From: CAVRZY01 sp963725415
GTDB taxonomy: Bacteria > Acidobacteriota > Terriglobia > Bryobacterales > Bryobacteraceae
NCBI GenBank assembly: GCA_963725415.1
Contig: CAVRZY010000131.1
Location: forward strand, 1-44,692
Direction of reading: 5' to 3'
DNA: 44,692 nucleotides
In this document: piece after piece, positions 24,977 to 33,937 of the stretch
Layout: each line of letters begins with the position of its first letter
Position numbering within the stretch: the stretch's first letter is position 1
Notes under the pieces: generated by a model
What the model was told of the DNA's origin: nothing
The model's database searches: none
The model's input: the letters and a program-made list of their open reading frames with translations, nothing else
Translations under genes and position numbers: made by a program

Positions 24977-27649
24977 ATGCTCGGAAGAATAGCGGTTTGG
25001 ATGGCACTTGGTGCCTCTCTTGTGGCCTTGGCGGTTCCGGCTTTGGCAGTCGGCCCACCCGCCAGCCTAGTGGCGGTCACGCCCACGATCCAAAATGTGG
25101 CACCCGGGGGAATGGTTACTTTGGCGGTGCAGGTCTTGGACGCTGCCAGCGCCCCGGTCCCCAGCACGACGGTGACCTTCACCACCTCCGGCCTGACCTT
25201 TCTCACTCCCCAGGTGGTGATGAGCGATGCCACTGGCTACGCTCAAGTTATGCTGTCTGCTCCCGTGGTTACCGGTCTCTATTACACCTACGCCTGGGTC
25301 AGCGGTGTCGCGCCCCTCACCTTCACCGTAAACGTGACCGGCACCACAACCGGCGTAGGCGGCATCGTGCCGGTCGTCAGCACCACGCAGAACGTGCTGC
25401 CCGGCGCCACGGTTTCGGTGGCCGTGCGGGTGGTGGACGCCTTTGGCAACCCGGTTTCCTACGCCACGGTCAGCTTCAGCAGCACCCCCGGGTTGACTTT
25501 TCTAAGTTCGCAGCTTGTGCTGGCAGATTCGAATGGCTATGCGCAGGCCACGCTGAGCACTCCCTACAGCATAGGCGTCTATTACGTCTACGTGTCGGTT
25601 GCGGGTCTGAATCCCGTCACCTTCACCATAAACGTCGGCACGACGGGAGGCGGCGGCGTGGGCGGGATCTCGATCGTTTCAGGAAATGGACAGGTGGTGC
25701 CGCAATACTTTCCGGCACCCAAGGACTTGGTCGTGGTCGTGAGGGACACCACCACCGGCATGCCGCAAGCCGGGATGCTGGTCAACTGGGCGGTGGCTTC
25801 CAACCCTGGGCCTACCTTGGGCAGCACGCAGACCTTCACCGACGTCAACGGTCGGAGTTCCATTAGCGTTTTCGGCACCAGCATTGTGCCTACGAGCGTC
25901 CCCTACATCCAGTCCATGATCACCGCCAGCACCTCGACGGGGACCGTGAACTTCTTCCTCACCACGCTGCCGAACGTTGCGCCTGGCGTGCCCGGCTTTC
26001 TGAGCGCCCAACTGATCACACCGGAAACTCGGCTCATCAGCGGGCAAGTTGGCCAGACGCTGCCGGGGGCAATTCAGGTCCGGGCCGCGGCGGTGAACGC
26101 TGTGATCCCGAATGTTGGTTTAGAGGTCTCTACGGGGAACGATCCCAGCCTGGGGCCAACCGCCTCCTGCGCGGGGGGGGTGCCATTGAGCGATGCCACG
26201 GGCCTGGTCACTTGCGATGTGGTCCTGGGAGGGAAGCTAGGGGAAGCGCAGTTGACCCTGACTACGGGAGGCGCCAACATCCAGACGCTCATATTGCGCG
26301 TCACCATCGGCTCTCCGGCGATCATTCGAATCATTCAAGGCGACAACCAAACCACAGACGCGGGCAAGCTTCTGCCGCTGGCTCTGGTCGGAGAGGTTGC
26401 TGACGCGGGCGGAAACATCCTGGTGGGCGCCCCGGTGCAGTGGGAAGTGCAAACTGCGGGAATGCTGGTGCTCACTGCGCCTACGACCACCGTGAGTGAC
26501 TACAACGGTCGCGCTTCCACTCGGGTCACAGCCGGTCAGACGCCGGGCGTTCACCGGATTCTGATGAAGTCGGGCAACGCCCTGGCCACCTTCACCATCA
26601 CGGTTAACGTGGTGATCGCCTCATTGCAGAAAGTCTCCGGCGACGGCCAGACCGCCTTGATCAACCAGCCGTTCGGACAACCTGTGGTGGTGCAGGTCAG
26701 AGATGCTCAGAACAATGCTGTCCCGGGTGTAACGGTGGCGTTTTCGGCCAGCGGAGGCGGGGTGCTGGGTGCAGCCAGCGCCATCACCGACGCGCAAGGG
26801 AGGGCCCAGACAACGGTGCAAGCCGGAGCGACGGCTGGAACGATCGTGGTCACGGCTACGGTAGGGAGCCTGCCGGCGGTTACCTTCACTCTCACCGCGC
26901 GCCTGCCTGGACCGAGTCTGACCGCCGCGTCCTTCCTGAACGGGGCCGGGTTCCAGCCGGGCGTAGTAGCGGGCGGGGTGGTCGCCATCGTGGCCGCCGG
27001 ACTGGCTCCCGGAATCACGGACTGCGTGAGCGCCGGGACCATTTCCGGCCCGCTGCCGACGCGCCTGGCTGGCGTGGAGGTCTTCTTCGGCGCTACTGCC
27101 GCGCCCATTTACTCGGTGTGCAACCGGAGCGGGCAGGAGCAAGTGACCGTGCAGGCGCCCTTCGACATGCCGCCCGGTCCGGTGATGGTGACGGTAAGGG
27201 TGAGTGGCGGTGCGTCCGTGGTCAACGACGTCCGCGTGCTGGCCGCCCAACCCGGGATCTTTGAATACCTGGCTGCGGATGGCCGGCGCTATGCCGTGGC
27301 GATCCGCGCTGACGGCTCCTTCACTGGTCCGGACAACATGGCTTTGCGGACCGAGATCGTCCGGGTCTTCATGACCGGACTGGGCCCCGTGCTGCCGCTG
27401 GCTGCAACCAATCGTCCTGGCGTCGGCGGGCAGAAGGTCTACTACCCGGTAATCGTCGGCGTCAACGGCAAAGGGGTTAGGGTCGAATCCGCGGAATACG
27501 CCGAGAATATGATCGGCGTCTACGTGGTGGCCTTCGAGATCCCGGTAGATGCGTCCAGTGGCCGGGAGATCAGCCTGGACGTGGGGGTTTCGACTGCCGA
27601 AGGTCAGCCGCTGGTATTCAGCAACACCGCTCGGATCTCCATCCAGTAA
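24977..27649 (+). CDS. Secreted multi-domain Ig-like (Big_1-type) protein with TIGR03437 C-terminus
   Basis: 890 residues from ATG 24977, with AAGAGG 5 nt upstream. Signal peptide MLGRIAVWMALGASLVALAV ending AVPALAV. About six invasin/Big_1-like Ig domains follow (roughly 25050-26900), each with a recurring D-A-x-G-x-P-V / V-S-D-x-x-G-x-A pattern: VDAFGNPVSYATVSFSS, VADAGGNILVGAPVQWEV, VRDAQNNAVPGVTVAFSASG. The last 245 residues are a TIGR03437-like domain (LTAASFLNGAGFQPGVVAGG, MTGLGPVLPLAATNRPGVGG). No catalytic domain is visible. It is probably a surface or matrix protein. Unlike the gene at 18456 it is intact. A hairpin 20 nt after the stop probably ends transcription. Confidence 0.8.
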   Translation: MLGRIAVWMALGASLVALAVPALAVGPPASLVAVTPTIQNVAPGGMVTLAVQVLDAASAPVPSTTVTFTTSGLTFLTPQVVMSDATGYAQVMLSAPVVTGLYYTYAWVSGVAPLTFTVNVTGTTTGVGGIVPVVSTTQNVLPGATVSVAVRVVDAFGNPVSYATVSFSSTPGLTFLSSQLVLADSNGYAQATLSTPYSIGVYYVYVSVAGLNPVTFTINVGTTGGGGVGGISIVSGNGQVVPQYFPAPKDLVVVVRDTTTGMPQAGMLVNWAVASNPGPTLGSTQTFTDVNGRSSISVFGTSIVPTSVPYIQSMITASTSTGTVNFFLTTLPNVAPGVPGFLSAQLITPETRLISGQVGQTLPGAIQVRAAAVNAVIPNVGLEVSTGNDPSLGPTASCAGGVPLSDATGLVTCDVVLGGKLGEAQLTLTTGGANIQTLILRVTIGSPAIIRIIQGDNQTTDAGKLLPLALVGEVADAGGNILVGAPVQWEVQTAGMLVLTAPTTTVSDYNGRASTRVTAGQTPGVHRILMKSGNALATFTITVNVVIASLQKVSGDGQTALINQPFGQPVVVQVRDAQNNAVPGVTVAFSASGGGVLGAASAITDAQGRAQTTVQAGATAGTIVVTATVGSLPAVTFTLTARLPGPSLTAASFLNGAGFQPGVVAGGVVAIVAAGLAPGITDCVSAGTISGPLPTRLAGVEVFFGATAAPIYSVCNRSGQEQVTVQAPFDMPPGPVMVTVRVSGGASVVNDVRVLAAQPGIFEYLAADGRRYAVAIRADGSFTGPDNMALRTEIVRVFMTGLGPVLPLAATNRPGVGGQKVYYPVIVGVNGKGVRVESAEYAENMIGVYVVAFEIPVDASSGREISLDVGVSTAEGQPLVFSNTARISIQ

Positions 27650-27668
27650 CCTTCTGCTTGTGGGGCGT

Positions 27669-27700
27669 GGGAAGCGCCGGTTTGAAGCCGGCGCTTTCCC
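27669..27700 (+). terminator. Strong stem-loop after the Ig/TIGR03437 gene
   Basis: GGGAAGCGCCGG (27669-27680) pairs with CCGGCGCTTTCCC (27688-27700), a 12-bp stem with one extra T. No T-run follows, so it may act as a terminator or as an mRNA 3' stabiliser. The rest of the 184-nt gap to the next gene shows nothing except a GGGAGGA ribosome-binding site. Confidence 0.5.
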
Positions 27701-27833
27701 GCCATTTGAGGCCCTCAGATTCGACCAGTCACGTGTCTCTGAAAACTCTAAGTCTTTTCTCCTAAAGCATTCAGCCGCCAGCCAGGGGCAGGAACATCTC
27801 AGGTCGGCCTTAGCCTGAAAGGGAGGACCTACT

Positions 27834-28337
27834 GTGCCTGCTTTACCCTATCCCAAATACGCACTGAGCTACCTGTACCTGTTCCCGTACTACCAAACTC
27901 GCGAGGCCTACCAGAAGGCCACCGGGCAGGAGCCACCTCCCTGGAACCCGGACAGAGCGCCCAAGTACTGGTGCGACCCGAAGGCCAGAGAGAGTACTCG
28001 GCGCAACGTGGTCTACGACTTCGTTGTGGCCTACAGCGAATCCGGCGCGCCGCTGGCCGGCCCCGACGGCAAGCCCATGCTGGAAGCTTTGGTGCTGGGC
28101 AAGGAAGTCGCTGCCACCGTCAACATCCCGCCGAAGCAGTTCACCAATGTGCCGGGCGCCGAGGTTCCGGAGGTGCCGATGCCGTTGCGGCCGCTGGAGC
28201 CCAACGAGGAACTGTGCTTCGAGTTCGGCGGGATCGTGAGCGTCAAGAACCTCGACCTCTATCCACTGGTGGAGCCTGGGTTCACGCCGGAGGACCGGGC
28301 CTTGCTGAAGGCCATCGCCAGGAAACTGGGAGTCTGA
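27834..28337 (+). CDS. Small protein of unknown function
   Basis: 167 residues from GTG 27834 with GGGAGGA 6 nt upstream. No signal peptide or membrane segment. The sequence is Pro- and Glu-rich with an N-terminal aromatic cluster (YPKYALSYLYLFPYY) and a single Cys in WCDPKARES. I do not recognise the family. Coding character is supported by the good ribosome-binding site and consistent GC-rich third positions. It converges on the minus-strand gene at 28360 with a 22-nt gap. Confidence 0.65.
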   Translation: MPALPYPKYALSYLYLFPYYQTREAYQKATGQEPPPWNPDRAPKYWCDPKARESTRRNVVYDFVVAYSESGAPLAGPDGKPMLEALVLGKEVAATVNIPPKQFTNVPGAEVPEVPMPLRPLEPNEELCFEFGGIVSVKNLDLYPLVEPGFTPEDRALLKAIARKLGV

Positions 28338-28359
28338 GCGGTCCTGGGGGACACTACGT

Positions 28360-28974
28360 TCAGGTGCCCCAGCCAAAAAACCGGTTGGCAGTGTCGATCA
28401 TTGCCGTCAGAGCGCCAAGCCCTTGTCCAGGAGGGTTGAGTGTGTTCAGGGAGAACAGCATGTTGCCCACGTTGATGGTGCCGCCGGTGGGCAGGTACAG
28501 CCAGGTGTCCTGGAGCGGATTGGCGGGCTGCATGCCGCTGCCGCTCCAATCCGGCGGCTCGTAGACAATCCTGCCTCCCAGCAGAGCGGCGAGTTTCTCG
28601 GCGTTTACGGCCCCATTCACGGTAGCTCCCTGAAGGGCGGCCTCGATGGCGTTCCTGGGCGGGGCTGGAGACCCTGTCCCGGAAGCCAGGGGCTGTGGCG
28701 CGAGGGTGGCCTGATCGGGCTGCGAAGTTCCCGCAGCCCTGACGAAAAGTTGACGGTTGGCGGTGGGAGTGTCAGCCGCTTGCCTCTCCGGTTGCTGGGT
28801 GGCGCCACGGGACTGGCCCGGACTGGCAGCCTGCTGTAGCGGTGGGTCCGACACAAGCTGGCCGAGCTGGCTTTGGAAAGACTTTTCAATGGGTTGCGAG
28901 GGCTCCTCCGACGACTTGCTAAGACACTCGGCGGAGAGGTTGGATCCAGGGGTAGCGGTCAGTGCGTAAAGCAT
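28360..28974 (-). CDS. Hypothetical protein, low-complexity Gln/Pro/Ala-rich
   Basis: 204 residues from ATG 28974 with GGAGG 11 nt upstream; the open frame continues to 29064 but would overlap the upstream gene. No signal peptide. The middle is Gln/Pro/Ser-rich (QAASPGQSRGATQQPERQAA). The C-terminal 85 residues look folded (AVNAEKLAALLGGRIVYEPP; DTWLYLPTGGTINVGNMLFS; FFGWGT at the end). Family not recognised. It lies 49 nt downstream of the secreted protein gene 29024-29866 on the same strand and is probably co-transcribed. Confidence 0.6.
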   Translation of the reverse strand: MLYALTATPGSNLSAECLSKSSEEPSQPIEKSFQSQLGQLVSDPPLQQAASPGQSRGATQQPERQAADTPTANRQLFVRAAGTSQPDQATLAPQPLASGTGSPAPPRNAIEAALQGATVNGAVNAEKLAALLGGRIVYEPPDWSGSGMQPANPLQDTWLYLPTGGTINVGNMLFSLNTLNPPGQGLGALTAMIDTANRFFGWGT

Positions 28975-29023
28975 CGATTGGCTTGCCTCCACCAGAGGGG
29001 GAGCAAGCCAAGGGCCGATCCGG

Positions 29024-29866
29024 TTAGTTGGGGGATGGCTTGCCCGCGTCCGGGGAAACCGCAAAGATTACGCGGATCGGGATGATCTGATCGGTGGGAC
29101 CGACTCTGAGCTGCACGGTGGCGGCGGATGCGGGGGCTTTGCCAGCAGGTTCCCAGTAGAAAAAGACCCGGGCCTGTTCTCCCGCTTTTAACTCCTTGCG
29201 GCTCAATTGGATGCTAAGCCCAGGCACATCCATGTTTTCCAGCGTCAGACTCACCAGTCCCGGCAGTCGGTTGGTGAGGAGGACAGAATCCGAGGCCGCT
29301 TGGTCGCTGCCCAGTCGCACTTCAGACTTGTCTGCCACGACTCCCGCCATGACTGTGGCCAGATCCGGAGCGTTCTGCGGGGGCAGAGGCGCCGGCGAGG
29401 AGGGGGCACTGGAGTCGGCGTCGCGTGGGGGAAACAAGACCCCGAACGGCCCCCGCCGCTCGGCATTGGGCCGGAGGTACCAATACCACTGGCCGTCTAC
29501 GACCTTCCAGCGGCTGCTAACCGGCCTCTTCACCTTCAACACCTGAGAGCCAAGTAAGAGATCCGTGTCACAAGTCACCAACACCGCGGCCTCGGTGAAG
29601 TTGTCCGAGTATACGATCTTGACGATCTCAAAGCCGCGAGAGCGCGACTTCTCGGCGGCAAAGAAGGCATCCTTGCTATCCTCCGCCACCACCTCGTCGG
29701 CCACCCGAAACTTCCCGTCCACGTGCGCCTGGTAGAATTTCCGGATGCGCGCGCGCAACGCTTCGTCGATGTGCGGCGGCGCTTTCTCGAGAAGCTCCGC
29801 CGGGCTCTGCGCCAGCCCAAGAACCACACATCCCACAACACTAAGAAAGCTCAATCGGATCATCAA
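29024..29866 (-). CDS. Secreted protein with ASH/DUF1573-like C-terminal beta domain
   Basis: 280 residues with signal peptide MIRLSFLSVVGCVVLGLAQ. The first mature part is a helical NTF2-like or unknown domain (EALRARIRKFYQAHVDGKF; RWKVVDGQWYWYLRPN). After a Pro/Ser linker comes a beta-sandwich stretch resembling ASH/HYDIN or DUF1573 domains (VLLTNRLPGLVSLTLENMDV; LSRKELKAGEQARVFFYWEP). The assignment is by pattern and tentative. The gene begins 17 nt downstream of the tRNA-Gln 3' end on the same strand, so it may use the same promoter. Confidence 0.6.
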   Translation of the reverse strand: MMIRLSFLSVVGCVVLGLAQSPAELLEKAPPHIDEALRARIRKFYQAHVDGKFRVADEVVAEDSKDAFFAAEKSRSRGFEIVKIVYSDNFTEAAVLVTCDTDLLLGSQVLKVKRPVSSRWKVVDGQWYWYLRPNAERRGPFGVLFPPRDADSSAPSSPAPLPPQNAPDLATVMAGVVADKSEVRLGSDQAASDSVLLTNRLPGLVSLTLENMDVPGLSIQLSRKELKAGEQARVFFYWEPAGKAPASAATVQLRVGPTDQIIPIRVIFAVSPDAGKPSPN

Positions 29867-29883
29867 GGACTATTTTACCAGCT

Positions 29884-29957
29884 TGGCTGGGAGGCAGGGA
29901 TTCGAACCCCGATAAACAGATCCAGAGTCTGCTGTCCTACCGTTGGACGACCTCCCA
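29884..29957 (-). tRNA. tRNA-Gln (anticodon CUG)
   Basis: On the minus strand the acceptor stem TGGGAGG pairs with CCTCCCA, followed by discriminator G and an encoded CCA. The D-arm (GTCCAACGGTAGGAC), anticodon arm (loop CTCTGGA, anticodon CTG, decoding CAG) and T-arm (GGGGTTCGAATCCC) are all present. A -10-like TAAAAT lies about 10 nt upstream (plus-strand 29968-29973). It is isolated between protein genes. Confidence 0.93.
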
Positions 29958-30022
29958 ATTCCTCACCATTTTAACATGCGTGAGCAGCCGTCAGCCGTCG
30001 GCCTCCCGGGCTGTTGGCGCTC

Positions 30023-31189
30023 TCACAGCCGGGGCGGGTAGCGGTTGAAGAGAATGTCGCGCTTCTGCCAGGGCACCTTGTTGATGGTGAGGTTCTCGAA
30101 CCAGTATTGGCCGGTCTTGCCGGCCACCACGATGTCCAGGTCGCCGTCCCCGTCCAGATCCACCACCACGAACTGGGTGCCCGCCCCGGCGATCGAATTG
30201 TAGGCGATGGGATGGCGCGTGAACTTCGGCTCCTTGCCGACGTCGATAGTGTAGTAGAAGATGGCCAGCGGATCGAAGGAACCCTGGTCTTTTTCGTCGT
30301 GGCCGCGGTAGCGCTTGCCCGCCAGGATTTCCGGTTTCCCGTCGCCATTCAGGTCCACCAGCTTGACGTTGTGAACCTGGGACCAGGAGAGATCGATAGG
30401 ATGCTCGATCCAGGTGCGCTTCCCCGCGGCGTCCTTCTTCTGCTCCACCCAGAACAGCCCATATTCGTGGCCCTTGCCGTAGATCAGGTCTGCCAGGCCG
30501 TCGCCGTTCAGGTCGTAGGTGTAGATGGCGATGCCGGCCTCTTTGAGATCGAACTCCGGATGAAACTCCCACTTGTCGCGGGCCAGATCGACCTGCCGGT
30601 ACCAGCCATGCACGGTGAGAATGTCGCCCTTCCCGTCGCCGTCCACGTCGCCGAAGCCCACGCCGTGGCCGCTGCCCACCTCTCCGACTGGACGCTTTAC
30701 GATGCCCTCTTTCTTGACGTTGAGCCACCACAGCGGCTGCCTGGTCCAATGCGAGGGCAGGATGTCCGGCGTACCGTCGCCATCGATGTCCGCAGCAAAA
30801 AGCCCTTCAGTCTGCCGTGAGGGCGTGAGCTGCACCTTGGGCCATTTGACGCCCAGTTGCTTCGGGTTTTTGAAGAGGAACACGCCGTCATCCATCCAGC
30901 CGGCCGCAATGATGTCAGGATAGCCGTCCTTTCGGAGATCGATGGCAAATTCGCCGCAATTGGAGACAAACTCGCCCACCACGCGGGCCTCGCGGAACTC
31001 CTGGCGCGTCCAGTCCGGCGCCTTGTACCAGTAAGCCCCGCTGGTGACGTCCAGCAGGCCGTCGCGATCGAAATCAAAAACCGCGACCCCTTCGGAGTGG
31101 TCCGTGCCGATCTGGTGAATGAGAAAAACAGGCTCTTTGGCGGAAGCCAGGGAGAAAAGCAAGCACAGAAACGCAAGGAAGCGCATCAT
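30023..31189 (-). CDS. Secreted FG-GAP/VCBS-repeat protein (beta-propeller-like)
   Basis: 388 residues with signal peptide MMRFLAFLCLLFSLASA. Seven calcium-binding-type repeats are visible: DFDRDGLLDV, DLRKDGYPDI, DIDGDGTPDI, DVDGDGKGDI, DLNGDGLADL, DLNGDGKPEI, DLDGDGDLDI. This is the VCBS/FG-GAP pattern predicted to fold as a seven-bladed propeller, common in exported proteins of Acidobacteriota and Planctomycetota and often without known ligand. Start ATG 31189 is chosen; a second ATG follows immediately and an upstream GTG (31195) is possible. It lies 53 nt downstream of the dehydrogenase gene on the same strand. Confidence 0.85.
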   Translation of the reverse strand: MMRFLAFLCLLFSLASAKEPVFLIHQIGTDHSEGVAVFDFDRDGLLDVTSGAYWYKAPDWTRQEFREARVVGEFVSNCGEFAIDLRKDGYPDIIAAGWMDDGVFLFKNPKQLGVKWPKVQLTPSRQTEGLFAADIDGDGTPDILPSHWTRQPLWWLNVKKEGIVKRPVGEVGSGHGVGFGDVDGDGKGDILTVHGWYRQVDLARDKWEFHPEFDLKEAGIAIYTYDLNGDGLADLIYGKGHEYGLFWVEQKKDAAGKRTWIEHPIDLSWSQVHNVKLVDLNGDGKPEILAGKRYRGHDEKDQGSFDPLAIFYYTIDVGKEPKFTRHPIAYNSIAGAGTQFVVVDLDGDGDLDIVVAGKTGQYWFENLTINKVPWQKRDILFNRYPPRL

Positions 31190-31242
31190 ACGCACTCAAT
31201 TATGTCGAAAGCACGCCGGCGACGCAAACCCTGATGGCTGGC

Positions 31243-32353
31243 TCAGTAGCCCCGCTGCTTGTCCACCACGTTGACCAGCGGCAACCCCGCCGCGTAGCGC
31301 CGGACGTTCTCCACGAACAACTCGATGAGGCGGACCTGGCGATCGGGCTCCAGCCGGAAGTGTGCATGGTCATCACGACGTTGGGGCAATCGAAGATGGG
31401 GTGATCGCTGGGCGGCGGTTCCTTGGGGAACACGTCCAGGCCGGCCCCGGCAATCCAGCCCTCCTTCAGCGCTTTGGCCAGCGCCAGGTCATCGAAGAGT
31501 CTCCCGCGGGACATAGCCAGGAAATAAGCCGTCTTCTTCATGCTGCGGAAGACCTTCTCGTTGAACATGCGCTCAGTCTGGGGGTGTGGGGCGCGGCGGC
31601 CACCAGCACATCGACCTGCGGAACCATCTCCGGAAACCAGCTTGGGTCACGCAGTTCCGCGACGTACTCGGGCTTCGGAAGCGGTTTGGCGTCGGTGGCC
31701 ACAATTCGCATGTCGAAGCCGTAATACGCTCGACGGGCAATGGCGCTGCCGATTCCACCCAGCCCCACGATGCCCATAGTGCGCCCGACCAGCTCGGTGT
31801 GGTGGCCCGACTTGGGAGACCCCATCGGGGACCACTGGCGCTTGTTGAACTGCGGGATGTAGTATTTCACGATGCCGCGCGTCAGGCACAGCAGCATCCC
31901 GAGGGCGGTCTCGGAAATCCCGGGCGCGAAGGTGCGCGCGTAGTTGGTAAGCACGATCGGACTGTCCCGGAATTTCGGATCCATACCCTCGACGCCTGCG
32001 CCCCCGGCCTGCACCCATCGCAGTTTCGGGCCATAGTCCAGATCGCCGCCGCTGACGCCCCCGTAGACGACTTCGGCGTCCTTGAGCTGCCGCCGGAAGT
32101 CCTCGCGCGTCTCGCAGATCACGATTTCGACACGAGTGTTGGAGGCCGCAGCCTGGATGCGCCGAACCTCCTCCGGTTCGAACCTGTACAGGGTGACGAT
32201 GCGGATCGGCTGGGCCTGCGCCTGCTCGTCGCTGACGAGAACCGGATTCACCACCACCGGCCGCCGCGCCGCTTGCGCAGCCGCCGGCACTACTCCGGCA
32301 GCCGTCACGAACGAGCGCCTGGAGAGAATTGGATCATTGAAGAATTGAGTCAT
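31243..32353 (-). pseudogene. Tat-signal D-2-hydroxyacid dehydrogenase, two frameshifts
   Basis: The start (ATG 32353) and first ten or so codons come from a family C repeat. A twin-arginine signal follows (LSRRSFVTAAGVVPAAAQAA). The rest is a D-isomer-specific 2-hydroxyacid dehydrogenase: GMLLCLTRGIVKYY, the NAD-binding GIVGLGGIGSAIARRA, AMSRGRLFDDLALAKALKEG, AGAGLDVFPKEPPP with the active-site region, and catalytic His in TMHTSG. Two single-base deletions break it: at the G5 run 31580-31584 (plus strand) and near 31350-31357. Corrected, it continues to DRQVRLIELFVENVRRYA and ends at 31243. Tat export is unusual for an NAD-dependent enzyme. Breaks may be sequencing errors. Confidence 0.75.
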
Positions 32354-32432
32354 TGACGATTGTCTCATTGAATCATTTATAAGCCTACACTCCAATGGGT
32401 GAATGATTCAATGAGTCAATGATTCGATTCTC
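32322..32432. repeat. Dispersed repeat, family C, second copy
   Basis: Inverted, internally repetitive sequence built from TCATTGA/TCAATGA units, with left end GAGAGAATTGGATCATTGA and right end the complement of GAGAGAATCGAATCATTGA. It is related to 10376-10472. It covers the start codon and N-terminal codons of the Tat dehydrogenase and the last eight or so codons of the FAD oxidoreductase at 32408. Confidence 0.75.
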
Positions 32433-33895
32433 TCTTCGGTGAGGATAGCGCCCTCTTCCTGGTAGTCGGCATCCACGTTGACCTGCCAGAGGTCATAGCG
32501 GGCGCCCAGAATGTTGCGCGCGGCCAGCATAGCGGTGAGCATCGAGTGGTCCTGGTTGTTGTAGCGGTGCATTCCGTTGCGCCCCACCAATTGAAGGTTG
32601 GGAACGGTTGCCAGGAACCGCTGCACCGCGGCCAGCCCGCGCTGGTAGGTTTCGTCGTAGACCGGATAGGCCTTCCGAATGCGCAACACCGTGCCGTCGA
32701 TCACCGAAGCGGGCTCGATCAGTCCCAGTTGTCCCAGCTCGCTACGGCCGAGTTCGATCAGCGCAGCATCGGGCGTTGTCCAGACCTGGTCGCCTTCGAA
32801 GCAGAAATACTCCAGTCCCAGGCAGGTGGTTTCCGGATCGGGCACCATTTCCGGGCTCCAGTTGTTATAGTCCTGGACGCGTCCGACCTTGACGTTGGGA
32901 TCGTGAACGTAAATCCAATTGTCCGGGAACAGGTTCTTCCCGCGCACCATCAGCGCCACGGTCAGGAAATCGCGGTAGTGGAAATCCTGGGCAGCGCGGC
33001 GCAAGTACTCCGGCGGCTCAGGTTCCAGGCATTGGATCAAATCGCGAATCGGCATGCTGCTGAGGAAGTGATCGCCCTGATAAACCTGCGCGCCCGCATG
33101 AACCTCTGTCACGCGTCCTGGCTCCCAGCAGATCTTGTGGACCGGCGCTCCCAGCACCACCCGGCTGCCGCGCGCCTCGATGAGTTCCTTGGTCTTGGTC
33201 CACATCATGCCCGGCCCGCGGCGCGGGTATTCAAACTCGTGGATCAGGGTCTTGATGGCCCGTTGCTTGTCGCCGGGGCGTCTGGGCCGCAGGGCATTCC
33301 AGATCAGCGAAGTCAGCGAGAGCCCGCGAATCCGCTGGGCGGCCCACTCGGCCTGAATGCGCCGGCAGGGGATGCCCCAGACTTTCTCAGTGTAAGTCTT
33401 GAAAAAAATATTGAACAGTCTTTTGCCAAACCGGTTGGACACCCAGACTTCAAAGTTGTCCTCGGGCTTGTGCGGAAACAGGCGCGCGGCCAGGTAGCTG
33501 AACCCGCAGCGCAGCGACTCCAGCAGGCCCAGTCCCAGCAGGGCGTTCATGGGCTGCAAAGGATAGTGAAAGAACTTCGAGTGGTAGTAGATGCGCGACA
33601 GGCGGGAGCGGGTGATGAAATCGGCGCCCAGCACCTCGTGCCACATGCGATCCACCAGGGACACTTTGGTGAAGAAGCGATGGCCCCCGATGTCGAACAG
33701 GTAGCCTTTGTATTCCGCCGTGCGGGCCAGCCCTCCCACCACGGAGTCCTTCTCCAGGACCACGGAGGAGACGTTATGCCTGGCGAGTTCGTAAGCGGCG
33801 GTAAGTCCGGCCGGGCCGGCGCCGATGATCACCACCGGCGAAATTCTGGAAGCTGCGCCTGACAAAGCTCCAATTGTATCAGGCCACCGGGCCAC
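32408..33895 (-). CDS. NAD(P)/FAD-dependent oxidoreductase, UDP-galactopyranose mutase-like
   Basis: 495 residues. FAD-binding VVIIGAGPAGLTAAYELARH (residues 21-40) and VVGGLARTAEYKGYLFDIGG are classic for the UGM/protoporphyrinogen oxidase/amine oxidase group. FFKTYTEKVWGIPCRRIQAEW and the C-terminal LVGRNGMHRYNNQDHSMLTAMLAA match sugar-nucleotide or carotenoid/glycan-associated FAD enzymes often annotated 'amine oxidoreductase'. Substrate unknown; a glycan role is inferred from similarity of motifs only. The GTG start at 33895 has a weak ribosome-binding site, so a start a few codons later is possible. The C-terminus is encoded by the family C repeat (RIESLTH). It follows the He_PIG membrane protein gene by 42 nt. 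Confidence 0.8.
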   Translation of the reverse strand: MARWPDTIGALSGAASRISPVVIIGAGPAGLTAAYELARHNVSSVVLEKDSVVGGLARTAEYKGYLFDIGGHRFFTKVSLVDRMWHEVLGADFITRSRLSRIYYHSKFFHYPLQPMNALLGLGLLESLRCGFSYLAARLFPHKPEDNFEVWVSNRFGKRLFNIFFKTYTEKVWGIPCRRIQAEWAAQRIRGLSLTSLIWNALRPRRPGDKQRAIKTLIHEFEYPRRGPGMMWTKTKELIEARGSRVVLGAPVHKICWEPGRVTEVHAGAQVYQGDHFLSSMPIRDLIQCLEPEPPEYLRRAAQDFHYRDFLTVALMVRGKNLFPDNWIYVHDPNVKVGRVQDYNNWSPEMVPDPETTCLGLEYFCFEGDQVWTTPDAALIELGRSELGQLGLIEPASVIDGTVLRIRKAYPVYDETYQRGLAAVQRFLATVPNLQLVGRNGMHRYNNQDHSMLTAMLAARNILGARYDLWQVNVDADYQEEGAILTEERIESLTH

Positions 33896-33937
33896 GGAGC
33901 AGTCCCCAGCGCGCGGCGAGCTGCTTGCCGCGCTGGA

